This document shows positions 7,612 through 16,549 of a stretch of DNA of 64,000 bases, piece after piece. Under the pieces are notes generated by a model. It had not been told where the DNA came from. It made no database searches and saw only the letters and a list, made by a program, of their open reading frames with translations. Position numbers and translations under genes: made by a program. The stretch is from Novosphingobium sp. Chol11 (lineage in GTDB: Bacteria > Pseudomonadota > Alphaproteobacteria > Sphingomonadales > Sphingomonadaceae): the NCBI GenBank assembly GCA_945906105.1, contig CAMDQO010000003.1, positions 1 to 64,000 on the forward strand, read 5' to 3'. Positions within the stretch are counted from its first letter, which is position 1, and the number at the start of each line of letters is the position of its first letter.

Positions 7612-9588
7612 TTACAGGATCAGACCTACCCGCCTACCATCCTTGATAGCCTCGTCTGTCGCAAAAGTGCTCCACCGTGCCTCTCTTGCATCACCTATCA
7701 AATGTACTTCGAGGTCGGAGCCGACGCCAGAACCAACAAGAGCGTGATATAGCGCCTCATTCGGCGGCTTCGATGTCACAACAATAGTGTTGTCGACATT
7801 CTCCAGCACGGTAACTTCGCCGGTATAAAGGTGCACCAGCTTCACATTCGCCGGATCAATCGCGCTGATCACTGTCTGCGGAACGAAAGTCACCTTGGGC
7901 AACAGCCGCTTGCTGATTACCTTGTTGATGCCGATTTCGGTGACTGACATGGCCAGACCGCTATCGGCGGTAACGAAAATCACTTCCTTGCCCTGATCCG
8001 CCAGCAGTTCGGCAATCCCCGGCCCTACTTCATAAGCGGTGTTGTCATAAACTACTATGCGCTGGCCGGTGCGGGCGTGATCCAGCAGCAGGTCTTCTGG
8101 GGTAAGCACATGCGCCAGATCAGCACCGGGGATCGGCGCGAGTTGGTTCTTGCTCACTCCGTTCCGGGTATAGCGAGCTCCGGTGGCGACAATCACCGCC
8201 TCGGCACCCAGTTCTGCGATCAATTGAGGCGTCGCCTCTGTATCAAGGCGGATATCAACGCCATGTTTGCCTAGCTGCAATTGCAGCCAGCGGATAATGT
8301 CGCTGCGGTCTTCGAGACCGGGCAGTTTCGCCTGCAAGGTGACATGCCCGCCCAGCACGCCAGATTTCTCCAGCAGAGTCACGTTATGTCCGCGCTGCGC
8401 TGCGACCAGCGCCGCCTGCATCCCCGCCGGACCACCACCGGCAATCACTACCCGCTTAGACTTTGCTACTGGTGACAGCGGCGGTAGATGCTCACTGCCG
8501 ATCTCCGGATTGACCGTGCAGCCTACCGGATGACCGATGCAAGAGCGCAGGAAGCAGCCTTCCAGATCGCCGATGCAGGCACGGATTTCGCTCGTCTGGC
8601 CATCGCGCGACTTGTTAGGCCATTCCGCATCGGCAATGACAGAACGCGCGACGAAGATCATGTCCAGCTTGCCCTCGTCGATCAACTGATCGCCAAAAGC
8701 TGCATTCAGGATGCGACCGCCGCTGACCACCGGAATATTGACAACTTTTTTCACCTCGGCCGCCGCGTAAACGTGCGTGCCTTCCCCCATATAGGATGAG
8801 GGGTAATGGAAATGCGTCATCTGCGGCTTCTGTCCGCGCGCGGTGATCCGCAGCCAATTGACCTTGCCGCTGTCTGACAGCAACTTGCAGATCGCCAGCC
8901 CTTCGCTCAGCCCTTCACCGCCCAGTGTCGTGTCATCAGCGTTGACCGCAAGACCCACGACGAAATCCGGACGGCAGCGCGCGCGGATGCCATCGATGAT
9001 CTCCATCACCATGCGCATCCGGTTTTCCAGACTGCCGCCATATTCATCGGTGCGCTTGTTATAGAGCGGCGAGGTAAAGCTTTGCAGGCCAGCACCGCCA
9101 CCGATCGGAAACTCGAAGCCATCGGCCCCGGCCTCTTCGGCGTGCTGGGCAGCGACGATATGTGCCTCCACCAGCGCCTTGATCTCTGTCACGGTCATGG
9201 ACCGCGGCTGACTGTCGCTGAGAACGGTATGCGGCGCCATGCCCGATGCTTGCCCGGTGGCAGGATCGGCCTGCATCCACACCCCCTGCACGACTATCTT
9301 GCTGTCATGCTGGTGAACCGCATCGACGATCCGCTTGATCGCCGGAATGTGTTCGCGGTTGTAAGCTTCGATGAACCAGCCCGGCGGCACTTGCGGCGCG
9401 GGCACTACCTGACAACTGGCGATCACCATGAACCCGCAGCCACCCTTGGCGCGCGCTTCGAAATAACCGACTTGTGCATCGGTGCCGATACCCAGCCCGA
9501 CCATGCCGTGCGGTGACATGAAGACGCGGTTGCGGAGTTCCAGCGAACCGATCTTGAACGGGCTGAACAGGTGCTTGAACTGGGCCAT
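7612..9588 (-). CDS. OYE/2,4-dienoyl-CoA-reductase-like FMN, Fe-S and FAD oxidoreductase
   Basis: 658 residues from the ATG at 9588 (AGGGGG six bases upstream). Residues 1-330 form the FMN-binding TIM barrel of the Old Yellow Enzyme family (FSPFKIGSLELRNRV, SPLYNKRTDEYGGSLENR). Residues 338-357 hold the iron-sulfur motif, and 378 onwards has the dinucleotide fold (VVIAGGGPAGMQAA). The family reduces enoyl or dienoyl-CoA and related alkenes with NAD(P)H, as in FadH and BaiCD/BaiH. The usual second cluster Cys (C-x2-C-x3-C-x11-C) is Asp341 here, with Cys338, Cys345, Cys357 kept and an extra Cys350. It follows the DUF1330 gene by 10 bp, so they are one operon. Confidence 0.85.
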   Translation of the reverse strand: MAQFKHLFSPFKIGSLELRNRVFMSPHGMVGLGIGTDAQVGYFEARAKGGCGFMVIASCQVVPAPQVPPGWFIEAYNREHIPAIKRIVDAVHQHDSKIVVQGVWMQADPATGQASGMAPHTVLSDSQPRSMTVTEIKALVEAHIVAAQHAEEAGADGFEFPIGGGAGLQSFTSPLYNKRTDEYGGSLENRMRMVMEIIDGIRARCRPDFVVGLAVNADDTTLGGEGLSEGLAICKLLSDSGKVNWLRITARGQKPQMTHFHYPSSYMGEGTHVYAAAEVKKVVNIPVVSGGRILNAAFGDQLIDEGKLDMIFVARSVIADAEWPNKSRDGQTSEIRACIGDLEGCFLRSCIGHPVGCTVNPEIGSEHLPPLSPVAKSKRVVIAGGGPAGMQAALVAAQRGHNVTLLEKSGVLGGHVTLQAKLPGLEDRSDIIRWLQLQLGKHGVDIRLDTEATPQLIAELGAEAVIVATGARYTRNGVSKNQLAPIPGADLAHVLTPEDLLLDHARTGQRIVVYDNTAYEVGPGIAELLADQGKEVIFVTADSGLAMSVTEIGINKVISKRLLPKVTFVPQTVISAIDPANVKLVHLYTGEVTVLENVDNTIVVTSKPPNEALYHALVGSGVGSDLEVHLIGDAREARWSTFATDEAIKDGRRVGLIL

Positions 9589-9598
9589 GATCGCCCCC

Positions 9599-9883
9599 TT
9601 ATGACTTGAAAGTGATGACGAAGTGCGTGTCAGCCGATTCATGCCGGATCGGGATGACTTCCTGATAGCCCTCGCTGTCATACCATTTGCGGGCGGCATC
9701 ATCGTCAGCAAATTTCATCATGATGATCGAGGTTCCGGGGAAGCTTCCTTCCAGCACTTCGGGCTGTTCGGCCAACGCCACTTCCACAGCCACGCCATCG
9801 ATCAAGCGAAATCCGGCCATTGCATAGTCCTGGTAGCGCTCCAGATTATGCTTGCTCAATACTCCGACGATATAAGATGCCAT
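9599..9883 (-). CDS. DUF1330-like small protein
   Basis: 94 residues from the ATG at 9883, chosen for GAGG six bases upstream. It has the dimeric alpha/beta-barrel look of DUF1330 proteins: MASYIVGVLSKHNLERYQDYA at the start, then LEGSFPGTSIIMMKFADDDAARKWYDSEGYQEVI. That closely follows the family's G-x-W/F-x-P-x-R-x-V-I-I-x-F and A-x-x-W-Y-x-S-x-x-Y pattern. Function in this family is generally unknown; members recur in catabolic operons. It is the first gene of a two-gene unit with the OYE-like flavoprotein. Confidence 0.7.
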   Translation of the reverse strand: MASYIVGVLSKHNLERYQDYAMAGFRLIDGVAVEVALAEQPEVLEGSFPGTSIIMMKFADDDAARKWYDSEGYQEVIPIRHESADTHFVITFKS

Positions 9884-9961
9884 GTCTATCCTCTCCATCA
9901 ATGCCTTTTCGGCTTGACGGATATGTTAGGCACGGGCGCCATAACGGGAAGCGCGGACTTT

Positions 9962-10606
9962 TTAACGCGGTAAAGCGGGAGGCATGATCGCCTGCAGGGC
10001 AAAGCTGGTCACATGATCTCGCCACAGATCAATCCCGTCCTCATGCGCAAAATCGATGCCGGTGCTTTGCGACATGGCCCAGTTCTGTGTGAAGCAAGCC
10101 GTAGCCAGGGCGAATATCGACCAATAGAACAGCCGTGGATCAATGCCAGAGCGGAACACGCCTTCGGCCACACCCCGCTCCAGCATTGGCGCAACCCGTT
10201 CCGCCACAAAGGTTCGCACCGACGGCATATATTTGGACCGGCGCGAGATATGCTCGCCTTTGTGGAGATCCTGATCGACAGTCATGCCGATAATATAGGG
10301 CCGCTCGACATAGGCCTGAATGATCCGCTCGATCAGGCTGCGGACGGCATCCTGCGGCGGCAGCTGATCGTAATCAGGGCCGTTCAGCATGGCGAGGGTC
10401 TCATCCGAAACGCGGTCCAGCACCACGCCGTAGAGTTCCTCCTTCGTCTTGAAATAGTGATAGACCAGCTGTTTGGTCACACCAGCCGCTTTGGCGATGC
10501 TATCCAGCCGAGCACCATCGAAGCCATGCTCGGCAAAGGCATCGCGTGCTGTCGCCAGAATGCGATCCAGGGTCACGGCAGAGGAGTGGCGCGATTTTTC
10601 CATCAT
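9962..10606 (-). CDS. TetR-family transcriptional regulator
   Basis: About 214 residues; the start is taken at the ATG at 10606 (a GTG at 10609 and an ATG at 10603 are alternatives). The N-terminus has the TetR DNA-binding domain: LDRILATARDAFAEHGFDGARL followed by IAKAAGVTKQLVYHYFKTKEELY at about residues 35-58. The C-terminal ligand domain contains PYIIGMTVDQDLHKGEHI. It is divergent from the esterase gene at 10745, with a 138-bp gap between, and lies upstream of the DUF1330/OYE genes on the same strand. Such regulators usually repress divergent or adjacent genes; the effector is unknown. Confidence 0.88.
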   Translation of the reverse strand: MMEKSRHSSAVTLDRILATARDAFAEHGFDGARLDSIAKAAGVTKQLVYHYFKTKEELYGVVLDRVSDETLAMLNGPDYDQLPPQDAVRSLIERIIQAYVERPYIIGMTVDQDLHKGEHISRRSKYMPSVRTFVAERVAPMLERGVAEGVFRSGIDPRLFYWSIFALATACFTQNWAMSQSTGIDFAHEDGIDLWRDHVTSFALQAIMPPALPR

Positions 10607-10684
10607 CACACGCCCGTGCCAGCAAATGTCTCAGCCCAGATCATGATGCCAGTCTTGCAATGATGGCGCACTGACGGCAAGCGC

Positions 10685-10690
10685 TATAAT
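10685..10690 (+). promoter_or_regulatory. Possible -10 element (TATAAT) before the esterase gene
   Basis: A perfect TATAAT lies 55 bases upstream of the ATG at 10745 in the divergent gap with the TetR gene. A -35 match at the right spacing is poor (TGATGG), which would fit an activated or weak promoter. The call rests on the hexamer and its position only. Confidence 0.25.
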
Positions 10691-10744
10691 CCGCATACGG
10701 CCCGCCAATCCTGTGCCGTCCGCCATGAGAGCCAGAGCACCATT

Positions 10745-11677
10745 ATGACAACCCGCCATCTCGTCGATCCCGAACTACTTCCGTTAATCGACAGTTTCCC
10801 ACCGATGAACCTCTCGGATGAGGCACTTCCAATGGTGCGCACCGGCCTGGTGGCCATGCTGACTGCGCAGCCGCTACCTGATTTGCCGGTGGATTGCCGT
10901 GAAATTCTGATACCTTCTGGTGAGGGTGATCGCACTGTCCGATGCCTAGCTATACAGCCCAGAGCGATGCAGCAGAATGCTCCGGCGATCCTCCATTTTC
11001 ACGGCGGCGGGCATGTCATCGGCGCACCGGAAATGAACCAGCCGCAGTTGATGGAATGGGCTGCTGAACTAGGCTGCTTCGTGTTGTCAGTGGACTATCG
11101 ACTTGCCCCGGAAACACCCTTTCCCGGTCCGATGGAGGATGGCTATGCCGCCTTGCGCTGGTTGCATGAGACGGCGGCTGAATTAGGTATTGATCCCCAA
11201 AACATTGCCGTCAGCGGTGAAAGTGCGGGCGGAGCCATGGCGGCTTGCCTGAGCCTGATGGCCCGTGATCGCGGTGAATATGCCATTGCTTTTCAGCACC
11301 TTGAAATGCCGCGGCTTGATGACAGATTACCAAACCCGCCGAATCCTTCGACGGGAGAATTCGTCTGGAGGGCGGAAAACAGCGAATACTGCCGGGCAGC
11401 TTATCTTGGGGAGAATTTCGCCTCACCCTATGCGTCTGCGGCAAGAGCTGCTGACCTCACCTGTTTGCCCCCGGCCTATATCATGGTTGGCGCACTCGAT
11501 CTGTTTGTCGATGAATGTCTTGCCTATACAAGCCGCCTCATCCGGGCTGGTGTTGCAACCGAACTCAAGGTCTATCCGGGCTGCTTCCACGGCTTTCGCT
11601 TGGCAAAGGAGGCAGCTGTAAGCCAGCGTGCAAACCACGACAGTCTTGCAGCACTGCGCCGGGCCTTCGCGCGATGA
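10745..11677 (+). CDS. Alpha/beta hydrolase, hormone-sensitive-lipase (HSL) type esterase
   Basis: 310 residues. Residues 84-89 give the HSL oxyanion motif (HFHGGG) and residues 158-162 the nucleophile elbow GESAGG with Ser160. VDYRLAPETPFPGP follows the oxyanion strand as usual. The acid/base partner region is LFVDECLAYTSRL and VYPGCFHGF, where the His is expected. It would hydrolyse short acyl esters or lactones. Its stop overlaps the start of the MaoC-like gene by four bases (ATGA), so it is co-transcribed with a CoA hydratase. It is divergent from the TetR gene. Confidence 0.88.
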   Translation: MTTRHLVDPELLPLIDSFPPMNLSDEALPMVRTGLVAMLTAQPLPDLPVDCREILIPSGEGDRTVRCLAIQPRAMQQNAPAILHFHGGGHVIGAPEMNQPQLMEWAAELGCFVLSVDYRLAPETPFPGPMEDGYAALRWLHETAAELGIDPQNIAVSGESAGGAMAACLSLMARDRGEYAIAFQHLEMPRLDDRLPNPPNPSTGEFVWRAENSEYCRAAYLGENFASPYASAARAADLTCLPPAYIMVGALDLFVDECLAYTSRLIRAGVATELKVYPGCFHGFRLAKEAAVSQRANHDSLAALRRAFAR

Positions 11678-12549
11678 CATTACCGCTCGATGCTGAAAAA
11701 TTGATGGCCTATGCCATACCGCAAGCGCGCGATGATTATGATCCTAGAGACGCTATCCTCTACGCTCTGGGCACCGGCGCGGGGCTAAGCGCCGAGATCG
11801 ACGAGACCACGCTGCTTTATGAACGCCAATTGCAGGTCTTGCCCACCATGGCGCTGGTGCTGGGAACGCCAGGATTCTGGCCGATGGACCCAAAAAGCGG
11901 GTTGGACTGGCTGGGCATCCTGCACGGCGAACAGCGGCTGAAATTGCACGTGCCACTCGATCCATTCGGGACGATGATCGGTGAAACCACAGTCACCGAT
12001 CTAGCCGACAAGGGGCCCGGCAAAGCTGCCCTGATCCGCGCCATCAAGCAGCTGAAGACGCCAGGCGGCACTTTAGTTGCCGAAGCAACCGAGGTCTGGG
12101 TTGTTCGCGGAGCCGGCGGCTTTGGCGGCCAGCGTGACCTGCCGGGTGATGCCTTGCCCCCTATTCCGCAGCGCGATCCCGATTTTGCTATCACCCTGCC
12201 AACCTCGCGCGCGCAGGCGGCCACCTATCGCCTGTCGGGTGATCGCAACCCCTTGCACATTGACCCGGAAACGGCTCGCAGCGCCGGTCATGAGCGACCT
12301 ATCCTGCACGGCCTTTCCACCATGGGGCTGGTGGCCCGGGCGTTGATCCACGCTTGCTGCCAAGGGCAGACGCAGCCTCTCTGCGAGATCGGCCTGCGCT
12401 TCACCGCGCCGGTCTATCCCGGTGACACCATTCGCACATTCATCTGGCAGGATGGAGAAACCCTTCAGTTCCGAGCCGATGCCGTTGAGCGCGGTGTGCG
12501 TGTGATCGATAACGGGCTGGCCCTAATCGCGGCTCAATCGTCCTTCTGA
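11674..12549 (+). CDS. MaoC-like (R)-specific enoyl-CoA hydratase, double hot-dog
   Basis: 291 residues. The N-terminal half is the degenerate hot-dog (YALGTGAGLS, TMALVLGTPGFW). The C-terminal half carries the hydratase-2 motif YRLSGDRNPLHIDPE, with Asp190, Asn192 and His195 as the expected catalytic residues, followed by RPILHGLSTMG. This is the layout of peroxisomal MFE-2 hydratase 2 and steroid side-chain hydratases, which add water to trans-2-enoyl-CoA. The start at 11674 overlaps the esterase stop. The 3' end overlaps the convergent APH-like kinase gene by 16 bp. Confidence 0.9.
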   Translation: MTLPLDAEKLMAYAIPQARDDYDPRDAILYALGTGAGLSAEIDETTLLYERQLQVLPTMALVLGTPGFWPMDPKSGLDWLGILHGEQRLKLHVPLDPFGTMIGETTVTDLADKGPGKAALIRAIKQLKTPGGTLVAEATEVWVVRGAGGFGGQRDLPGDALPPIPQRDPDFAITLPTSRAQAATYRLSGDRNPLHIDPETARSAGHERPILHGLSTMGLVARALIHACCQGQTQPLCEIGLRFTAPVYPGDTIRTFIWQDGETLQFRADAVERGVRVIDNGLALIAAQSSF

Positions 12550-13664
12550 TCCACCGGAGTCATGTTGCTCATGAAGGCGTAGAAATCCTGGCCGAGTTCG
12601 GGCAGTTCCATGCCCAATCGCTCAGCCAGATAAAGCGTCATGAAATTGGCGTTGAGTGATTTGTTTTCAGGCGGGATGTTGCCGACGCCGACTTGGCGGT
12701 CAAAGGCACCAACCACCACCAGCGCCATGCGCAGCGCGACTACCACATCATAGTAATCAAGATGCTGCGCCTTGCGGCCGACTGCAGTTTCCCAAATGGC
12801 GATGCTCTCGTCGCGCGTCGGCAAGCCTTCCAATCGGGCTACACCAAAGCGGCGACTGAACAGATCGTCGAAATAGAGCCACCAGGCGAGATCGAGTTCG
12901 GACGGCCCCATGGCTGCCAGTTCCCAATCGATCAAACCGCTGACGCTGCCATCGGCACGGAACATGACGTTGGACGGCGTGCTATCGCCCCACAGCACGT
13001 TGACCGGAGTATCCTTTGGTTCGTGAGCACGGATGTAGGCAATTGCCGCATCGACAGTGGGCATCACCCGGTCTTTGCGGCAACCGCGATACCATGCCTC
13101 GATATGGCCGAGATACTGATCAAGCCCCGGCTTGCCCCATTCAGCGCGAGCGAGGAAGGCAAAGCCATCGGCCTGCCAGTCAATCTTGCTCAGCTGGGCG
13201 AAGGCTTCGATCGCATTTTTCCAAGTCACGCCGCGCTCTGCGGGCGCCATGTCGGCAATCCAGCCGGTGCTGTTATAGTTGGGATTCTGCGTGGCCGACT
13301 GGCCTTCGACCCTGCCCATGATCAGGAACGGATTGCCCAACACTGCGGGATCAAGCTCCATGCCGATCCAGTCCGGCACCGGAGCCTGCTTCAGCCGGTC
13401 AAGCGCGGCCATCATCCGGCCCTGCAATTCAAGGCTGGAGCCCAGCACAACTTCGAGATCGGTCGGTTGGCGGCGCACCACCAGCGTGCGGGTCTGCGCG
13501 CCTGCGGCATCGTCATAATCAACATCGACGAAAAAGATTTCTGCCGAGAATCCCGATCCCAGTGAAACCTCCAGCGGTCGTAGACGAACGTTGCTCCAGC
13601 CCTCGACATTTGTTTCAAGCCAATCGCGCAGGCGGGCCTGCACCTCATCCGCAGTCAGTGCCAT
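12534..13664 (-). CDS. APH-like phosphotransferase (possible hydroxyacyl-CoA kinase)
   Basis: 376 residues with the aminoglycoside-phosphotransferase/choline-kinase fold. The Brenner-type catalytic loop is NVLWGDSTPSNVMF (Asp and Asn kept, the usual His replaced by Trp) and the metal-binding segment is GLIDWELA. LRPLEVSLGSGFSAEIFFVDVDY at the start is typical of the branch related to the kinase domain of ACAD10/ACAD11. In that branch, and in LvaA of levulinate catabolism, the enzyme phosphorylates a 4-hydroxyacyl-CoA so that an acyl-CoA dehydrogenase partner can remove the group. Here this role is inference from family and from nearby CoA enzymes. It follows the LLM gene's operon partner order (stop of one, start of next two bases apart). 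Confidence 0.75.
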   Translation of the reverse strand: MALTADEVQARLRDWLETNVEGWSNVRLRPLEVSLGSGFSAEIFFVDVDYDDAAGAQTRTLVVRRQPTDLEVVLGSSLELQGRMMAALDRLKQAPVPDWIGMELDPAVLGNPFLIMGRVEGQSATQNPNYNSTGWIADMAPAERGVTWKNAIEAFAQLSKIDWQADGFAFLARAEWGKPGLDQYLGHIEAWYRGCRKDRVMPTVDAAIAYIRAHEPKDTPVNVLWGDSTPSNVMFRADGSVSGLIDWELAAMGPSELDLAWWLYFDDLFSRRFGVARLEGLPTRDESIAIWETAVGRKAQHLDYYDVVVALRMALVVVGAFDRQVGVGNIPPENKSLNANFMTLYLAERLGMELPELGQDFYAFMSNMTPVDQKDD

Positions 13665-13665
13665 A

Positions 13666-14742
13666 TCAGAACCCCTTTGCCGCCAGGGCCCGCTTCAGTT
13701 CGGTGGTTAGCGGCCCCATGTCCTTGGGCCCGGCACCGTGAAGCAGCACTTCATCCGCGCCGGCATCGAGATAGGCCATCAGCTGATCGGCACAGCGCGC
13801 CGCCGTGCCGACAGCTGCGCCTTCATCGATCCATTGCTGCGGCAATAGTTCCCCCACATCAACCAGTTCCTGCCGTGTATAGGCCTGATCAGCAGGCTTG
13901 CCATTAAGGCCAGAGATCTTGGGATGGGCGCGGATCTGATCAAGCACGCCCGTATCCCACTCGTTGATGGAGACAATCAGATCACCAAAGCCGGGCAGCT
14001 CGAAATAGGTGATGGCACGGCCGCGCACCACGGCGTCTTCTTCATCCTTGGGCAGATCTGGCGCGACGATAATGTTGTGATAAATGCGCACCGACATAGG
14101 ATCGCGCCCTGCCTTTTCAGCGGCATCACGGACGATCTTTGCACTGTTTTTCACACCGGTGGGTGAGACGAAAGGATGCAGCAGCACACCATCGCAATGT
14201 GTCCCGGCAAATTCCAGACTCTTGGGGCCAATGGCGGTAAAAATGATCGGCGGCTTTGGGCCATCATGAAAGTCTGTCAGCTTGAGCGAGGGAAATTTGC
14301 CCAGCAGACCATCATAGCTGACCTCCTCACCATCCCACAGGCGGCGGAAAATACTGATATAATCCGCCAGCCGCTCCATGGTGATGGCAGGCGCGCCCAT
14401 CATCTTCATATAGGCGGGGACGGCGCGGGCGAACATCACGCCAAAACGATTGTCGCTCATCGCCTGCATCATGTTGGCAATGCTGGCAGTAACCAGCGGG
14501 TGCCGCATGGTGGCGTAAAACGTGCCGTTGATGCGGATGCGCGAAGTTGCTTCGCTGACCGCGCCAGCCAGAACTGCCGGTTCCTTCAGGGCAAAGCGTT
14601 CTGAAATCCACACCGCACCCAGCCCGATGCGTTCTGCTTCCAGCGCTTCATCAATCCCGCGGCGCGGATCATCGACGCGGCCAGGCAGGATATAGGTGCC
14701 GAATTTGTCAAACAGGGCCTGCGCGCCTGGCTCTTGCATCAT
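13666..14742 (-). CDS. LLM (luciferase-like) flavin/F420-dependent oxidoreductase
   Basis: About 358 residues from the ATG at 14742, chosen because AAGGA lies eight bases upstream; a frame to 14802 is longer. The N-terminus TYILPGRVDDPRRGIDEALEAERIGLGAVWISERFALKE is characteristic of a luciferase-like TIM-barrel subfamily. It continues with RIRINGTFYATMRHPLV and ERLADYISIFRRLWDGEEV. Such enzymes use reduced FMN or F420 to oxygenate or reduce a substrate; the cofactor cannot be told from sequence. It lies two bases upstream of the APH-like kinase in the same transcript. Confidence 0.82.
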   Translation of the reverse strand: MMQEPGAQALFDKFGTYILPGRVDDPRRGIDEALEAERIGLGAVWISERFALKEPAVLAGAVSEATSRIRINGTFYATMRHPLVTASIANMMQAMSDNRFGVMFARAVPAYMKMMGAPAITMERLADYISIFRRLWDGEEVSYDGLLGKFPSLKLTDFHDGPKPPIIFTAIGPKSLEFAGTHCDGVLLHPFVSPTGVKNSAKIVRDAAEKAGRDPMSVRIYHNIIVAPDLPKDEEDAVVRGRAITYFELPGFGDLIVSINEWDTGVLDQIRAHPKISGLNGKPADQAYTRQELVDVGELLPQQWIDEGAAVGTAARCADQLMAYLDAGADEVLLHGAGPKDMGPLTTELKRALAAKGF

Positions 14743-14870
14743 CTGGGTCATCCTTGCGCGGTAATCGCGATTGTCACCATAATCCAAGCCCGCCACAAAC
14801 AATCAACCTGCCCGAAGGCAGGGTGCCGCAGGATGAACTCTAAGGCAGACTCCTGAACAAGGAGATCACC

Positions 14871-15317
14871 ATGGACGCCCTGAATAATCTGCTCGCCATT
14901 GAGGACATCCGCGCGGTGAAAGCGCGCTATTGCCGCTTGCTTGATAGCAAGGACTGGGCAGGATTCGCGGCTCTGTTCACCGAGGATGCAGTGATGGACG
15001 TGCGCGAGGACACGGGCAATCCGCCGATAACCGGCATTGCGGCAATCGTCGCTCAAGTGCGTTTTGCCGTCGATGATGCCGCCACCAGCCATCAGGTCCA
15101 CACGCCCGAAATCTCGTTCGACGACGAAGACTCCGCTGCCGGCGTCTGGGCCATGCAGGATCGGGTCGTCTGGCAGCCGGGCAAGTCCCCCATCCCCGGC
15201 GTCGCTTCGATCACCGGCTATGGCCAATACCATGAAACCTATCGGCGTGAGGGCGACGTCTGGAAGATCGCCGCCCTGCGCCTGTCACGCTTTCATGTGG
15301 ATATGCACGCCGTTTGA
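14871..15317 (+). CDS. SnoaL-like (NTF2-fold) protein
   Basis: 148 residues. The start has a strong AAGGAG seven bases upstream. The N-terminus LAIEDIRAVKARYCRLLDSKDWAGFAALFTEDAVMDV is the standard SnoaL_4 opening; the C-terminal part contains YHETYRREGDVWKIAALRLSRFHVDMH, the usual last strands. Members include dehydratases, isomerases and ring-hydroxylating-dioxygenase small-subunit relatives, so a specific reaction cannot be given. It is a single gene, divergent from the LLM gene and convergent with the P450 gene. Confidence 0.75.
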   Translation: MDALNNLLAIEDIRAVKARYCRLLDSKDWAGFAALFTEDAVMDVREDTGNPPITGIAAIVAQVRFAVDDAATSHQVHTPEISFDDEDSAAGVWAMQDRVVWQPGKSPIPGVASITGYGQYHETYRREGDVWKIAALRLSRFHVDMHAV

Positions 15318-15321
15318 GCGC

Positions 15322-16536
15322 TCAATCCCACTGCAATTCCAGCGCCGGAACAAAGGTGATGTTGCCTACGAAATAACCCACTTCAAAACCATCCTTGAGG
15401 CGGAATTGCGGGATAGCCTTGAGGAACTCTTCGAGCGCCGTCTGCAGTTCAAACCGCGCCAGATGCATGCCAAGGCACTTGTGAATGCCGCCACCCAGCG
15501 CGACATGCGCCGCCTTGCGATCAAACCGCACTGCTGATGGGTTATCATGCAGCTTGGGGTCTTGATTGACCACAGGCGTGGCTACTGAAACATATTCGCC
15601 CGGCATGATTTTCTGCCCATGGATTTCGAGCTCGCGCACGGCAATGCGGAAGGCGGTTACCGGGCCATAGACCCGCAGAAACTCTTCCACGGCCAGCACG
15701 ATACGTTCAGGATGATCGCGCAGTTCCTGTTGCTGATCAGGATAGCGCGCGAGATGGGTGAAGATATTGCCCAGCATGGTTGTGACCGTATCCAGCCCGC
15801 CAAGGAACAGGTTGAAGCAGTGGCCTAGCACTTCTTCATCGTTCCATTTGCGGCCTTCTTCCGCCTCGTGATCGAAGAGCCGGGTAATATAATCATCGCG
15901 CGGATTTTCGCGGCGCGAGGCGATTTCAGACTTCAGATAATTGACCGCATTGCGCACAGCGTTGCTGCGCACTTCCCAGTCATTGGAATGGAGCATATCC
16001 TTTTCCCAGACGAGAAACTCCGCCATCCGGTCTTGCGGCAGGCCCAGCAGATCGAGCACGATGAAGATCGGGTAGCGCTCTGAAAACTCATTGATGAAAT
16101 CGCATTCCTTGCGGGTCCGGAACTTGTCGATCAGGTCGGTCGCACGGCGGCGCAGATCATCCTTCATCGCTGCCATTTTCTGTGGCGAGAAGCTGGGGTT
16201 CAGCGCTTTGCGGTAGAAAACATGCATCGGCGGATCGACTTCGGTGGGCACCACCAGCCAGCTTTCGCCAATGGACTGTGACCACTGCCCCATGCCGTTC
16301 TTGGTATAGTTATCGGCATCGCGCAGCATGGCCATGGTATCGTCATAGCCGGTCAGCAGCCAACCCGGTTTGTCGCCCGGAAAGATGTTGGTGACATAGG
16401 TGATCGGCCCAAGTGTGCGGTGCATCTCTGGGATCAGGGTTTCCTGCGGGCATTCCTTCACCACTTCGCGGGCGAAATAGGGCAGGCGCATGGCCTTATC
16501 AGCGGGAACGTGGGACGGAAGGGTATCGGTGCTCAT
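15322..16536 (-). CDS. Cytochrome P450, CYP101-like
   Basis: 404 residues from the ATG at 16536 (GGAG eight bases upstream). I-helix GGLDTV at 246-251 replaces the more common AGxDT and matches the P450cam type. The K-helix ExxR motif is Glu285-Arg288. The heme loop is LGGGIHKCLG with Cys354; the first aromatic residue of the loop is Leu instead of Phe. No membrane anchor, so it is a soluble class I P450 needing a ferredoxin and reductase; a [2Fe-2S] ferredoxin gene lies at 32783. It follows the DUF1214 gene by 13 bp. It probably hydroxylates an alicyclic or terpenoid-like substrate; substrate is inference. Confidence 0.92.
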   Translation of the reverse strand: MSTDTLPSHVPADKAMRLPYFAREVVKECPQETLIPEMHRTLGPITYVTNIFPGDKPGWLLTGYDDTMAMLRDADNYTKNGMGQWSQSIGESWLVVPTEVDPPMHVFYRKALNPSFSPQKMAAMKDDLRRRATDLIDKFRTRKECDFINEFSERYPIFIVLDLLGLPQDRMAEFLVWEKDMLHSNDWEVRSNAVRNAVNYLKSEIASRRENPRDDYITRLFDHEAEEGRKWNDEEVLGHCFNLFLGGLDTVTTMLGNIFTHLARYPDQQQELRDHPERIVLAVEEFLRVYGPVTAFRIAVRELEIHGQKIMPGEYVSVATPVVNQDPKLHDNPSAVRFDRKAAHVALGGGIHKCLGMHLARFELQTALEEFLKAIPQFRLKDGFEVGYFVGNITFVPALELQWD

Positions 16537-16549
16537 GACTTGGCTCCAG

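Noticed and set aside
7601..7619. TCCTG...CAGGA hairpin at the end of the OYE-like gene
   Set aside because: Only a 5-bp stem with a 9-base AT loop and it overlaps the stop codon; too weak to call a terminator.
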